A stretch of DNA of 60,000 nucleotides from Membranipora membranacea. Taxonomy: Eukaryota > Bryozoa > Gymnolaemata > Cheilostomatida > Membraniporidae. The notes beneath the pieces were generated by a model that was not told the origin of the DNA, searched no databases, and worked only from the letters and a program-made list of their open reading frames with translations. Below, piece after piece: positions 1 to 11,900 of this stretch. Positions within the stretch are counted from its first letter, which is position 1; every line of letters starts with the position of its first letter. The position numbers were made by a program, and so were the translations under genes. The stretch covers positions 12,092,001 through 12,152,000 of the forward strand of contig OU612072.1 in the NCBI GenBank assembly GCA_914767715.1, given 5' to 3'.

Positions 1-849
1 GAGCACCTTGCTTATCTTGACACTACAGCTATAATACTGAGGTCGTTTGCACCAAACTAGTCTATAAGTCACGGAATCAGTTCCAAGCGTGGGTCAATCA
101 ATGTGACCCTTATCTTATCAGTGTGAAACTAAACCTCCACAGTGTATATCCAAGATGTCACTCTGCGAGATATTTTGTCGTCTTATCTCACTACTAACAC
201 TGTACCTAACGGTTTATTGCTTTTAGTCATGATATGTTGAAATCTGTTTTGAACGTTTGACTGTTGCTTATCATATCAACGAAATGTATGAATGTAACTT
301 CACTTAACTTAACTTCACCCCTCACTTCACACCTGACTGAGTTATTAATAGGCCTCTATCATTACTACTAAATCCTGATTCATCGGTGGGCCAAATCCAA
401 ACAAAAACAAGTTACACAATATGTTTAGCGATGATTGACAGTAGCCAACTATGCTATCAATAAAATTTGACATGGGGGGGGAGAGTCATTAATAATTCAT
501 TCCGATTTTACCAGGAATGAAGTGAAGTGATCAATCATATCTCGTTGCGACATAATTTATTATGTGTACATCATTATCGATAATGCTATTAATATCACTC
601 CTATGAAACAATCATACATATTTTGCAACTTCACTAGAGGGGAACTATATCCAGGAATTTCCGGAATCTGATACCAATAATAAAAACGAATTGATATCAC
701 TTGCAAGTGTAATGATCAAAACCAAAATCGTATGAAGAATACCTCATTGCTTCCATATTAGCATTTGGTTTGGTCAGTAAGGGCATATATTCTACAAAAA
801 GGATATCTGTTAATTGTTTAGCGAGCAAAAGATCCGCATTAGCGAGATC
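1..849. other. No gene recognised; A+T-rich
   Basis: I see no coding region that I can support here. The part nearest 850 may be further decayed sequence of the retrotransposon fragment that follows on the minus strand, but no motif is clear. A short run of repeated 'cttaactt / cttcac' units lies near 300-335. Confidence 0.4.
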
Positions 850-1700
850 AGCAACATAGTGCGGCTACAAGGTGTTGAAAGGCAAAAGGTGGAATCTCGC
901 TGTCACCAAACTGGGTGCATGATTATTCCAGGATATAGTCTTAATGACGATATTATTTTGTACATCATAGCATCCCAGACAGAGTGCTTTTGAGAGTTCT
1001 TGCTTTATATCCTTCATAGCTTGCATCATATTTATGTTACATGTACAGTCATGGATGAGGAAAACTTTTAGTGGCTGAGTACATGAGTTATTTTAAGAAA
1101 GAATTTACCTAGTTTACAGGTTTACAGAACAAAGAAGTAAATTTAGCTCTTGACACAAGTAGGGTTGGGTAACTCCAAAATGTCCTGTATTTGGTTTGAG
1201 TCCGGGCGTAGGCTTTGCCTGCTGATGATGCGACATAAGGATATCACTTATCTCTAACAGAACAGACACTTATTCGGGTTTAGAGTCATTTGAGCACCTT
1301 TGAGATGTTTCAGCACCTAAAGCATGCTATCAACATGTTTGTCTTCACTCACAGAGCTGGGCACTAGTAAATCGTGGTTGTGGCACAAAACACCGATGAA
1401 TTTATCAGGAATATCAAACATGCAGCGTATAAAGATATCTCCTGAACTGATGGGACCAAATGACACACAATTATAACAGTAAGGTCCGAACGGAGCAATA
1501 AATGTAGTAAGCAGTCGGGAGTCATCTTCTAGTGGTATTTGCCAGAGTTTGCGACAAATTTCCTCATAAGCTCCTGATATTTTCGCTAAAGTGTTGTCAA
1601 ATAACTGCTGTGATGTGTGTCAGATCAGAACATGTGCGGATTTGAGTGTCTTCTTCTTCAGGTTCTTGAACCATATCTGAGTATCAGCCGGTAGGTACTA
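850..1700 (-). pseudogene. Decayed Ty3/gypsy-type reverse transcriptase/RNase H fragment
   Basis: Read on the minus strand, this stretch translates in pieces to the order expected of a Ty3/gypsy pol. First comes a segment like the RT fingers ('WQIPLEDDSRLLTTF', 'PFGPYCYN'), near 1455-1560. Then comes a region where the catalytic block should be ('CHNHDLLVPSS', 1340-1390), the 'TLNPNKC' helix near 1280, and 'LRPDSNQI' near 1195. Further on are 'LGKFFLKITHVL' near 1090 and an RNase H-like start ('QELSKALCLGCYDVQ', about 950-1000). Several stop codons and frame changes interrupt it, and the YxDD-equivalent position reads HNHD, so it is dead. No LTR, gag or integrase was found. Similarity to gypsy elements is from memory of the family. 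Confidence 0.7.
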
Positions 1701-2733
1701 TCACGTTTGATATTATATCAAACTTCGAGCAGTTCAAGCCCCCATTGACCATATTCAAATATCAGAAAATTAAAATCCTGAGATAACCTGGAAGGTAATT
1801 ATGCGGACTAGAAAGATCAAATTATTACCAAAGGGGGGACCGCAATGTTTTTGGGCTTGAACATCTCCGAAATTTGCCAGTGCTCAGCTTGACCACATGG
1901 CTGCACAGTGATCATAGTAAGAGGCAGACAAGATATACTTGAAGGTGGAATGATAATAAATGCAGATAGGCAGCAAAACAATAAAGAGGTTGCAAATGAT
2001 CTTGTTTCACCTTCAATATGGTACAACTGCTACATTTCCCGGAACATTTTAATGAATTATTGTAGTTATTTTTTTTATTGTGGTGAGTGTAATTTCTAAT
2101 CATGTCAATGTCAAAAGTGACCAATAACGCAAAACCTTAACAGGCAAACAATCCACGTACTGAGATAAGTCAGATTTATGCTCAGAAACACTGAGAAAAG
2201 ATTTTTATTCTCTTCTGAAACCACTGATACAGGGTTTATATTATAAAGCATGTTGCGTGTTGTTGAATGCGCAGGTCGAAATTTGAAAAATGTGTGTGAC
2301 TCTATGCCTCTAATATACAAATCTACAGGTGGCCCACTGACACTCATTATCATTGAAAATAACAGGCAGATATCGTTGCGTAGCAACTAGAAAATTTACA
2401 GTGTAAACTGAGTATTTGTGTTCTCCTGTTTCCATTTCCATCCTTTTTATATTCTAACATTACATATTTATTTATGAAACAGTACGCTAATTTCAAAAAA
2501 ACAAAATCGCAATTCAGTAAATGAGGTAGAAATGTAATCTTTAACAAAAATTTTATTCAGCGAGCAAGGGTTGCAGATCAATCTACACTGTATCACTAGG
2601 CGCCTTAGGGTGGCGTTAACAGGGATAATTGCTAATTAATCACAGGCTTATGCAGGAAACATGGGAGCGTGACACCTCCCCCTGCTACATATGTTTTATA
2701 TTTTTGACATATATTTGCAACAAGAGATATCAG
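1701..2733. other. No gene recognised
   Basis: Only short random open frames occur here, overlapping on both strands. The stretch next to 1700 may be an upstream remnant of the same retroelement. I see no splice-supported exon, RNA gene or clear repeat. Confidence 0.4.
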
Positions 2734-2805
2734 GCGTCGGTGGTGTAAAGGTTAGCATTGTTGCCTTCCAAGCAATAGATCCGGGTTCGATTCCCGGCTG
2801 ACGCA
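2734..2805 (+). tRNA. tRNA-Gly(TCC)
   Basis: This is a full 72-nt cloverleaf. The 7-bp acceptor stem GCGTCGG pairs with CTGACGC (one G-U), followed by discriminator A. The A box is TGGTGTAAAGG, the anticodon loop CTTCCAA gives anticodon TCC, and the T arm is CCGGGTTCGATTCCCGG. There is no intron and no encoded CCA. A run of four T a few bases downstream fits a Pol III terminator. The sequence closely resembles animal tRNA-Gly(TCC). An identical copy lies on the other strand at 3686-3757. Confidence 0.96.
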
Positions 2806-2944
2806 CAGTTTTAAATTTGACAGTAAAGGAGTAAAATAGAGATGAACTGCAAATCATCATACATTAAATGATACTTGCTCACAGAGACTTCCCCATTTAC
2901 ATTGCCACCAAATACTTGCTGGTAACACATGATATGAATTCGAG

Positions 2945-3200
2945 TAATTCAAATGCTCAAACTCTGCCTGTATCTCTGGTGGTGGCATTCCATTATGAAT
3001 CATCTTCCAACCATTGTCAGACCTGGATAAAAGGTAGAACAAGTATGTTCCCTCTGTGGAGGCGGAGGGATATTGCAAATGTTGGGTATCGAGGCGCCGC
3101 GATATCAAACATTTGCAATATCCCTCTGCCACCACAGAGGGAACATACTTAATCTAGATAAAAGGTGCTTGATAATGAAATGCCACTACCAACAACCTGG
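2945..3200. repeat. Foldback MITE (family R2), split by a second MITE
   Basis: The left arm (CTCAAACTCTG ... GGTGGCATTCCATTAT, about 2954-2995) is an imperfect inverted match to the right arm (GATAATGAAATGCCACTACC, about 3172-3195). The same arm motif recurs in copies near 21.7, 38.7, 39.3, 55.6, 56.1 and 56.4 kb. This copy is interrupted at 3035-3156 by the R1 hairpin element. Confidence 0.65.
3035..3156. mobile_element. R1 hairpin MITE with 9-bp target duplication (copy 1)
   Basis: This 122-bp near-complete inverted repeat begins TAGAACAAGTATGTTCCCTC and ends with its imperfect complement ...GAACATACTTAATCTA. It folds around a GAGGCGCCGCG core. It is flanked by exact 9-bp repeats, GATAAAAGG at 3026-3034 and at 3157-3165. 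A second copy lies at 49696-49837. Terminal inverted repeats with 9-bp duplications resemble Mutator-like (MULE) non-autonomous elements; that superfamily assignment is inference. No coding capacity. Confidence 0.88.
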
Positions 3201-3685
3201 GCATTGTATTGTTATTTGAACTCATCTCATTTTTTCAGTTCAAAGTAGTTGTGTGTTCCTGTCTAAAGATAAAACGACTACGAAAAATGAACTCTATGAT
3301 CTTTAGTTTCATCATCTTAGCCATAGACAAAACACATGATCTTAGCTCTTAACATGGTACATAACTATTCGGCTGCCTTTTAACAAGTTTTCTTTAGAAA
3401 ACATTAGAGACTACATGTATTAACTAAAACCTATCACCATGACTAAGACTTATCTCAAAACAAACAAACAAACATGTGTTGTATGTTTTAAGTTATCTGG
3501 TTGAATAATGTTCTCAATATTGTCTACTACATTTCTCATGTTTATGGAATATACTTTACCAATTTAGGTTACAATTTCATCAATGGGAACCAGGAAATCC
3601 CATCAAGATTTAAGAGCTTCTTGTAAAACCCTGGAGTTAGGGCGCTGACTTTTACTGCTGCTGAGTTTGGATAAGGATAAAACTG

Positions 3686-3757
3686 TGCGTCAGCCGGGAA
3701 TCGAACCCGGATCTATTGCTTGGAAGGCAACAATGCTAACCTTTACACCACCGACGC
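3686..3757 (-). tRNA. tRNA-Gly(TCC), identical inverted copy
   Basis: Its reverse complement is identical over 72 nt to the tRNA at 2734-2805, with anticodon TCC. Short flanking similarity continues on both sides: ACAAGAGAT upstream and CACAGTTTTA downstream, which includes the T-run terminator. The two genes face each other tail to tail, about 0.9 kb apart, with the nested R1/R2 elements between them. Confidence 0.96.
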
Positions 3758-4084
3758 TTGTGAACCTTGAATCTCTTGTGCTCCTTCTGTTCGCCTAATA
3801 CTCATCACTTTTATAACCACAGGTGTGAAGCTCAATTTTGATAACATGTCTGCCTGCCTTTTCCTGTCTGTGACAAAGATGTTATTAATTATCAATTACC
3901 CAGGCATATAATTAATTCCATCATCTGACATCTTGTTCTTCATTGATTGCGGGGAAGTCTACGGTGTTTCTCAGCACTGACACATGGCTCAGTTTCTGGT
4001 GAGACTTAATAAGAATTGTGTAATCGGTTGTCAAGGTTACAGTATCAGAGCAAATCATCAAAATTTTATGCAAACTGCGACCAT
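3758..4084. other. No gene recognised
   Basis: A+T-rich spacer between the second tRNA gene and a dispersed repeat. I see nothing further in it. Confidence 0.4.
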
Positions 4085-4412
4085 TAGGAGATAAAAGACA
4101 TCTCCCAGTTCACTGCGTTTGAATTGAAGGCTGCCTATTGTCCTCATTCACAATTAATAGCTTCCTTCAGGGCTAATTGACACTTTTAAAATCATCATAA
4201 AAGGAATAACAGCAGCATCGCACAGACAATTATTTAGAAGCGGTCTTGAGCAAATGCAGTTTTTGGCGCCAAATTATTTTCAAAAACCACCATTTGGCTT
4301 TTCTTTAAAAGTAATGTCTGATGTTCTTATTCGCAGTGGAATAGATAAACAAATTAATTATAACTTCTGCTTTTAAGAGAGTGTGCGCACATTTAGGGCA
4401 CAGAGACTAATG
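4085..4412. repeat. Dispersed repeat R4, copy 1
   Basis: This stretch aligns in the same orientation with 20832-21172. Both contain GGAGATAAAAG, then a CTCCCAGTT...TTTGAATT block, then CTGTCCTCATTCACAAT, AGCATC, CAATTATTTAGAAGC and TTGAGCAAA, and both end GAGTGTG.GCACAT...GGTACAGAGAC or similar. The two copies have diverged by many indels. No coding capacity is seen, and the class of element is unknown. Confidence 0.75.
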
Positions 4413-5770
4413 GTGGTTGGGGTGGGTGAGGGATGAGGTGGGGTGAGTCTACTCCTATCCCTACTGCCAGTCTCTTAGTCGGTGCGGTCATTGAGGGAAC
4501 TCACCGACGTAGTGGGTACTTTCTAATGCTATTCATCATGTTTGATCATTTGAGCTTTGGATTTGTTTACAGTAAAAATCTATTAGATCAGCACAATCCT
4601 CAGTTTACATTTAGGAAAGAATATCGTATGATTGTTGCTAAGCTTCTCCATGTTGTGTTTAGCGTTTAATGTACCTTTGCAGACAAAATACATGTTGAAA
4701 AAATGTGCTCTGTCAATTTACAAAAAAAAGATGGTTTCTAAAAAATTGTTGAGAAATAAATCTATAAGTATCTAAAACAATGTCTCATGATAAAACTTGG
4801 CACGGAGTGTTCTAAAACAGCAAATGATATAGAAAAGTTACATACTATAGCTGGATGATTTGATACATGTTTATAACTATCGCCACCACTATCACTGACT
4901 TAAACAAGACATAATGATGAGTGCAAAAAAACCAAAAGAACAAAACATAATGAACTGAGAGAATCGAAAGCATAAAGCACCAAAAGATGTCTCTGATTCA
5001 AGTGCATTTGTACTCGATTGTCTTTTCAGTGCCAGGATGAATGCTCATGAAGTGATTGCTGGAGCTGCAAAGTGCAATATGCCAATAAATATACGCTTGA
5101 AAAGGAACTAGTACACTTTTCCAGCGTCATCAGCAAACAGGGTAGTATATCATAGCTAGCTAGACCTCTCCATTGCTCAATATCAGAGTATAGCAAGTCT
5201 TAAGGTAGTTAATAGTATCTGGCCCATCCATAGAAGGAACCTGTTCAATAGAGTATTCATAAATGCCTGACAGTCCACTTGTAGTATTCAGCTGACTTAA
5301 GAAGCTGATTACCACGCCAAGCCTTGTGAATCTCTTTCTGCCCTTCTACAATCGATAAAATCAAAATACTGATCTTAAAAACAGGCGACATTGGTGGTTA
5401 ATTATGGAAGGTCAATCGAACAACAGAAACATACCAGTCTAACCATTAGTTATGTGCGGGCACAGACAGACTAACGCTGACGAATAGATGTGGAAAATTG
5501 AGATACTTCTAATAAAGAAATTTGCCAGGTATAGATGAGACACAAAACATACAAAATAAGTGTAACCATCTGTCATTTGTTTAACGACCATGGGCTGGAT
5601 TAGCCAGTATGTTTAGAACGAAACAGCATATTCATTCCTGCCCACTCACGTCTCTGATTAACTAGATAGCTTTGTATTAAATGTCATTTTAGTCAAACTG
5701 AAATAGGACCATTGAGATTTGATTTCAGGAATGAATGCTTTGAAAGAGGTGGGTAAATTCACTCAGGAAA
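4413..5770. other. Spacer / probable 3' UTR side of gene A; no gene recognised
   Basis: Gene A ends at 5771 on the minus strand, so its 3' UTR must lie in the upper part of this stretch. I could not pick a convincing minus-strand polyadenylation signal. Short open frames here have no recognisable product. Confidence 0.4.
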
Positions 5771-5995
5771 TTAAAAACGTGTACCTCTAATTTCGGTGAG
5801 CGCGTTGTTTGGAACGTTAGCAAATATCTCGGGATTCTGTATTGTCACTCCGGGTTGCAGGTAAAGTTTTCTAAGGTCAGTAAAAGCACAGGCAGTTTTG
5901 GGCATCTGTGCAACATAAGCGGTGGCAGAAGTAGCACCTCTATTCAGGTTTCGTTCTGTTCTCATGACTCCATGTCGGATCACTGATTCTCTCAC
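5771..5995 (-). CDS. Gene A exon 11: caspase p10 end and stop
   Basis: It encodes 'VRESVIRHGVMRTERN', a Gly/Ala/Thr-rich turn, and 'DLRKLYLQPG', resembling the terminal p10 strand (TLRKxLYL-type). A tail of about 27 residues and the TAA at 5771-5773 follow. The acceptor is TGACTTGCAG. Confidence 0.9.
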   Translation of the reverse strand: MRESVIRHGVMRTERNLNRGATSATAYVAQMPKTACAFTDLRKLYLQPGVTIQNPEIFANVPNNALTEIRGTRF

Positions 5996-8900
5996 CTGCA
6001 AGTCAACTACTTACATGTACCAACAATCTAACATCAGCACCTTCATATCTGACCACATCTCAGACAAGACACTTTGTATGATCATGATGTAACAATTCAC
6101 TTATACTGATCTAATTTCATTTAATTGCATTGCACACTTTCTCAACATTGTCCTTACAATCCGATACAAGGGCACTGAACATTCTGTATAGTTAACGCAT
6201 CACCACATTAAATTGATATATGAGATTGGTAAGCCTTACTCGTTCAGCTAGAGATTCCACATCATATATGTGAGCAAGTTTGTAGAAGGTGGCTACTATA
6301 GATCTTATGAAGGGTGAACCAGTGTGACGGTTCCTCTGTGCTGCAAATGCTGGAAAATGAAAGCTATATTTATGACTGTATTCAATCGTAGGATCAGCTA
6401 GATATCTGATAGCTTGAGTGCATCTACTACTAAGCTAACCTTTAGTCAGAATACCCTGATCTATGATTCAATTAGTTGTCTTGCGCAACCAGACAAAGCA
6501 GTTTAGGTAAGGAAATACTATGTCTGTGTCTTTCTGTCTATTGTTTATGGCAGCATTTTTACCCACGTTCCCACAATCAGCATGTCATATTATTATTTTT
6601 GAATACTTTGAATGGTCAATCAAGACCTTTTTACATAGGTTTCAAGTTAATCTAAGCTGTCGGAGAAACACTGGTTGTTTATACTCACTGCCATGGAAAT
6701 AAAAACACTTCTAACCAAGTTTCGAGTCTTGCCTTAAGCAAATTGTAGTGACAATTTATTGTGACTTACAATCGAAGCTTGACTGCATTATAATCATATC
6801 TGCTACAGATAAGTCTTGATGGTCACTGTCTAACTCATCGTCACAATGTGTTGATAATGTCCCATCTTGAGCCACTCTTAGGGCATCAGAACTTCCAGCT
6901 GCAGTAGGTGGCCTGGCATTGACATCATGCGTCAAAAATTCTCTGTTACCTAAATAAATAGTTTTTTTGTAAAAGATATGCCACAGCAGAAACAGATTAA
7001 CCATTAATGTTGAATATCTTTTCTTCGTCTTGGCAGTCGCTTTTAAGTGTTTCACATTGCTAATTCGTGTTTGCAGGATTAGAACAAAAATTGGTAGGAG
7101 GGTTAAAGCTCTGAGCTGTGGTGGTTTTGACCTTTTATTTTCAACTCACTGCCTGCGCAAGCTTGTATGATGATGATCTTTGGTCGGCCTTTCATTACAG
7201 GGAAGTTTCTTGAACATAGTAGATCATAGATATCCGTGAGCCTAATGAAGACTCTGTCAGAGCCAATGATGCATCCTTCATCTCCATGACTGGCAAGTAC
7301 AAGTACAAATGCCCCCATCTGTTTATGAACTGATGCCCCTGTGACATCAATCGCCTGTGTTTCTGCATGAATAGCAGCTATCATCTCCTTCAATAGAGAG
7401 ATCGAGATTGATACAGTAAGGTGAACAATACATATTGTCCCGGATTCTAAATCATGATAATAATATTATCATGATCTAGTATAAGTAGAAAAAAACCTAC
7501 TTTCACATGGGTTCTAAGCATAGACTTAATAATAAACCTTGACAGGACACTATATGGAGCATTAGCATTGAGGCACTGAGGCACTTAGGCAATTGTGGGG
7601 CAACGTAACGTCATTGGAAGGTGTAGAAGCAGTGATGTTTTCATTTATTTACTGTCCAAAATCCAGATTTTGTGTCAATAATTCAATCAATTTCGATCGG
7701 ATTTTGAGTCTGAAAATGACAATAAATTAAGCAGCTTGTCCTGAACAGTTTGATACTTATTTCAGGCTAAAAATAATTTGGAGAAGAATTAGCATTAAGT
7801 TATATAATAACTAGCCACTGCTGATTATAAAGCAATTTTCAAATTTAATGTCCAATAAAAATTGCTCGAGTTATGAACAAAAACCTGGATTATAGACAGA
7901 TTATCTATGATAGCATCAATGCTTCTACACCTTGGAATGACGGTCCGTTGCCCCACAATTAAGTGCCCCACTTCAGCTGTATATGGTCCAAAGGCTGTGG
8001 AGTAACATTATGCTTATGCGTGATAGCACCACTCTCACAGTGCCGCGCTAATACCTCTGGTCTAAACGATCTCTTGTGATTTATCCATGAAGTGATAATG
8101 ATTGTGATTAGTTTAGACCAATTGACAGTCTCTCATTGGTGTTAACAAGGCGGTTGTTTTAAAGGAGTCGCAACGTATTGAGAAAGCAGAACTTGATTAA
8201 AATAAGAGGTCAAGGTACAAGAGTGCTGCTTAGTTACCTTTGCTGTGTAATTACTGTGGCTTCCTATGGTTACAAATCCAACCTTATCCAGCATACATTT
8301 GATATTGTCATAATCATGCTCTGAACCTCTTCTTGTGTTGTTGTAGTGATTAGAAATGATCAAAGCTCGCCCTCGGGGTTCTGTCATCTGGTATACCTGC
8401 TAAAATTTAGAAACCAGGGCTTTTGATAATCTCCAAACATGTCGTTTAAAAGTATCAAAGGCCAGAGTGTTATTATAGCAAGGAGTAACAGGGTTGATTC
8501 TTGATTATAGTCAGCCAGCCTAGTACTCTTGCTGATTTAATTTGTGTTTAGTAGCAGTACAAATCGCCTTCTCTGCTCAGGTATGATGTAGCAGTGAAGT
8601 ACATTGTATTATTGAGTTTACTGTGAATTGTGCAAGGCCAAAATCCGCCTCTGATATCCCCAGCTACATCATACTTGGGCAGAGGGGGTAATTCCCAATC
8701 CTTAGTATCTGTAAAAGAAAACTCTGGTAACAAGCATACAGACACATCAACATCAGTTTAAAGCAAAACTCAACCATTATAACCGATACTGACTCAACAT
8801 TGTAACTTGGTATGATCAACTTTACAGTATTAATCAGGGTCCATAACCAAACCTGGTTCGCAGAAATGCAGCTTTGAGCTGGAATTTGTGGCTCCATCTC

Positions 8901-11900
8901 GATATGGGGTTGCGTTTCACTCATTATACCAACAATCTCTTGTACTTCTGTCATCTGAATTTCAATGGGCGCAACATGGTTTTCAGAAATGTGACATCCA
9001 CCTACAACTTGTGGTACTGCATCACTTTGGGATAGTGCCCGTTTCATAACTCCCGATGTTCCCTGTGAGTTCTGAGCTCTCGGGATCATTGGCACATCTG
9101 TAATTAACGAGTATTAGTTAGTCACAACATGCAACAGTATTTAAAGGTCTCCTAGCAGGGTTCCATTCAAGACAAATCAGCAACATCATGTCGTGCGGGA
9201 CAGTCTTTTACATACCTGTTCTAATTTTCATTGCATTTGAACAAACAGGAGCCCCTTTGCAGCTTCTCAAATACACCATTGTCTATCAGCCGCCTCAAAA
9301 ACATCCCTCAGTTGATGCAAGGAGTTAAAGTCTTCAACTCCTTGGTTGATGATGGCTAAAAATTATGTGCGTTCTTTCCTCACGAAAATATATACCATTC
9401 ATACTGAGTTTCTATTGGCTAATTACTAAGTATACGTCATGTGACATTATGGCTTATCAACACTGTCATATTAACAAGTGAATTTTCCACTAAACTATGG
9501 TATTTTTAATATATCAGTCGATTTAATCCTCAACATACATGTCTCTATTCTCATTTCAAACTCACCAACTTATTCTGGATCATGAAAAAATCAAATTTTA
9601 TCTGATTTTAACCAGCCATTATACCCCAAAGGTTACATGACTTACGCTTAGTTATTAGCCAATATGAACCCAGTTTGAATGGTATATAAAATCATGATGA
9701 AAGAGCACGCATCATCAAAAGTCTTCATTAACTGAGAAATGTTTTTGAGTTTCTGAGACATTGGTGTATTTGAGCAGCTGCCAAGGGGCCCCTACTTGTT
9801 CAAATGCAATGAAAATTTGAACAGGTATGCGAAAGACTCCCCTGCCCGGCATGGTGTTGCTGTTTTGTCTTGTATGGAACCCTGCTAGGAGACCTTTAAG
9901 AACTAACATGACAGCAATACTGAGCCAAATAATAAACTATGGCCATCCACCAAACAAATCCATTCACAAGATAAGTCTAAAAACATTCATCTTGCGAAAA
10001 TTACGTTGCTAAGCAAAGATGAGATTACGGTTGTGGCGGAGGTACAGAAAAATTAAATCAAGACATGAGGGAATTTTCCAACAAGTTATTATATCGTTAA
10101 TCAACCTGTCAGTATTCAGGATCAACTTAGGTACTGGATTGTTTTATGCTCCTTCATTCTGGATTGTTTCTAATACATGACAATTCATGGATTTAGCATG
10201 GTGTAGGCTAGAAAAAGCACAGTCGCCTTGATGTAATTGATTCGCATAATAACTCCTGATGTAGTACAATGCGTTTTCATTCCTATATAAACAAAAAGCA
10301 CTGAATATTCGGTAGTTAACACTTCACCTTATGTAATTAGATAGAAATTGTAGCGTCACACCTTTAATCTGAACCGAATGAAATAAAAGTTATCCAGAAA
10401 CTCACATGGATAGACTAAAGGTTTGGGTGCAGACATCCTTCTCGCGTGATTTGTCAAAAGTGGACACAGGCATCTCTCCACTGGATGAGGTGTGTGGTGT
10501 TCACAGCGGCCATATGATTGTTTGGTTGGGTTGATCCATGTAGAATTGACGAGAGTTATAGGTGTGTCGTGTCGTGACAATAGGCAATTGGAACAATAAA
10601 AGACATGTTCATATCGAGCTCCTTTCCACAAAGATTCCAGAGTATGTGATAACTTGATCACAGTATCTCTTTGACTCATCCATGGGGCACAGACATTGTT
10701 GGCTGGGGTCAGAGAAATAAGCGACACTCTTCTCTTTCTTATGTTATGGAAAAGATACTGGAGTTTTCCGTCGTCCTCTTGTACAAGTGCCCCATTCATA
10801 CCAGCTTCAACAGAGCAGAACTGTTTAATGTGAGTGTCTATAAAACTTGCTGTCATGACGTTATAGAAGTAGTTTGGTATCGATAGACCGTTGTGATACA
10901 GGTCAACTTTCAATGGTACGAGGTTCGAGTAATCGGTTGGCAGTGCTATACTTTGAGTGCTGAGGTACGGAATAATGAATTTAGCACTCCCATTGGTAGT
11001 TATAGGCCCACAGATAATGTGAAATGCTTTCAATATTGTTATACTGACATCGATAGGCAGGCCTGACTCAACATTGAGGAGATTTCGGAGCAGGGCAGCG
11101 TCAATGACTCCTTTTGACTTAGAATCTACATCCCATGAGTGATCCTTCGTATGATCAAAAAGCACTTTGATGAGATAGGCAAGAACCCAAGGCTGGTGGA
11201 ACACATAGTCACTCAGTTTGTCTATGTTGTGGAGCCATACAATTCGACCCGATTCCTTTAAATACTGCACAGAAACCTTTTCGTCGGGGAAGTATCGCAA
11301 AACATCAGATAACCTAATAAATGGTATATCCGTCTGAGCTGAAAGATACTGGAGAACCTCATAACATTTGCCTGGTGCTTCAGCTGTTAGATTAGAGCCC
11401 AATTTACATAAGGTGAACTTTAGAAGTTCTATATCTTTCGTGTCAGATTTATCAGAGAGCACCAGCGTTTCGCTTATCAGGGGTTTGGAAGTGTCACAGA
11501 AAGAAACCATAGAAAAGAATGGGCTATCTGGAGCAACAGCCTTTTCTGTTTGAATCATATTGAGACGCAGCTTTTCGATGGTTGCTAAGAGCTGCTCTTT
11601 TCTTTGATCTGTGCGTCGCTCAGTAAGTAAGTCACCATGAGTGACTACTAATACTGGTCTACCGGCCTGTGGGTGTGATAGATATAGATGAGATAAGAAT
11701 TTGATACATAGATCCTGACAGGCAATGTCCAACCCACTAGCTCTTGCTAAATTATCAAACTCTGCAATGTTTATGACTATCAACGGTACTGAGAGCGCTT
11801 GGAATTTATATGCAAAGTGGTTCATCTCGTGTCCTCCATGAATAAGAAAGATCAGTCTTGAGCTAGAATCTGTCTCAGCCTCGATGACATCAAACACTTG

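Noticed and set aside
2857-3152. Overlapping open frames of 92 and 94 codons on both strands
   Set aside because: They are two readings of the R1/R2 hairpin elements; similar peptides recur at the 49.7-kb R1 copy for the same reason.
4433-4669. 78-codon plus-strand open frame near 4.5 kb
   Set aside because: No domain, no splice context, beside a dispersed repeat; most likely chance.
5771-8399. Metacaspase or paracaspase (MALT1-like) identity
   Set aside because: The PRG.ALIIS start, 43-residue His-Cys spacing, QACxG and a p10 with GS.FI.S fit true caspases rather than those families.
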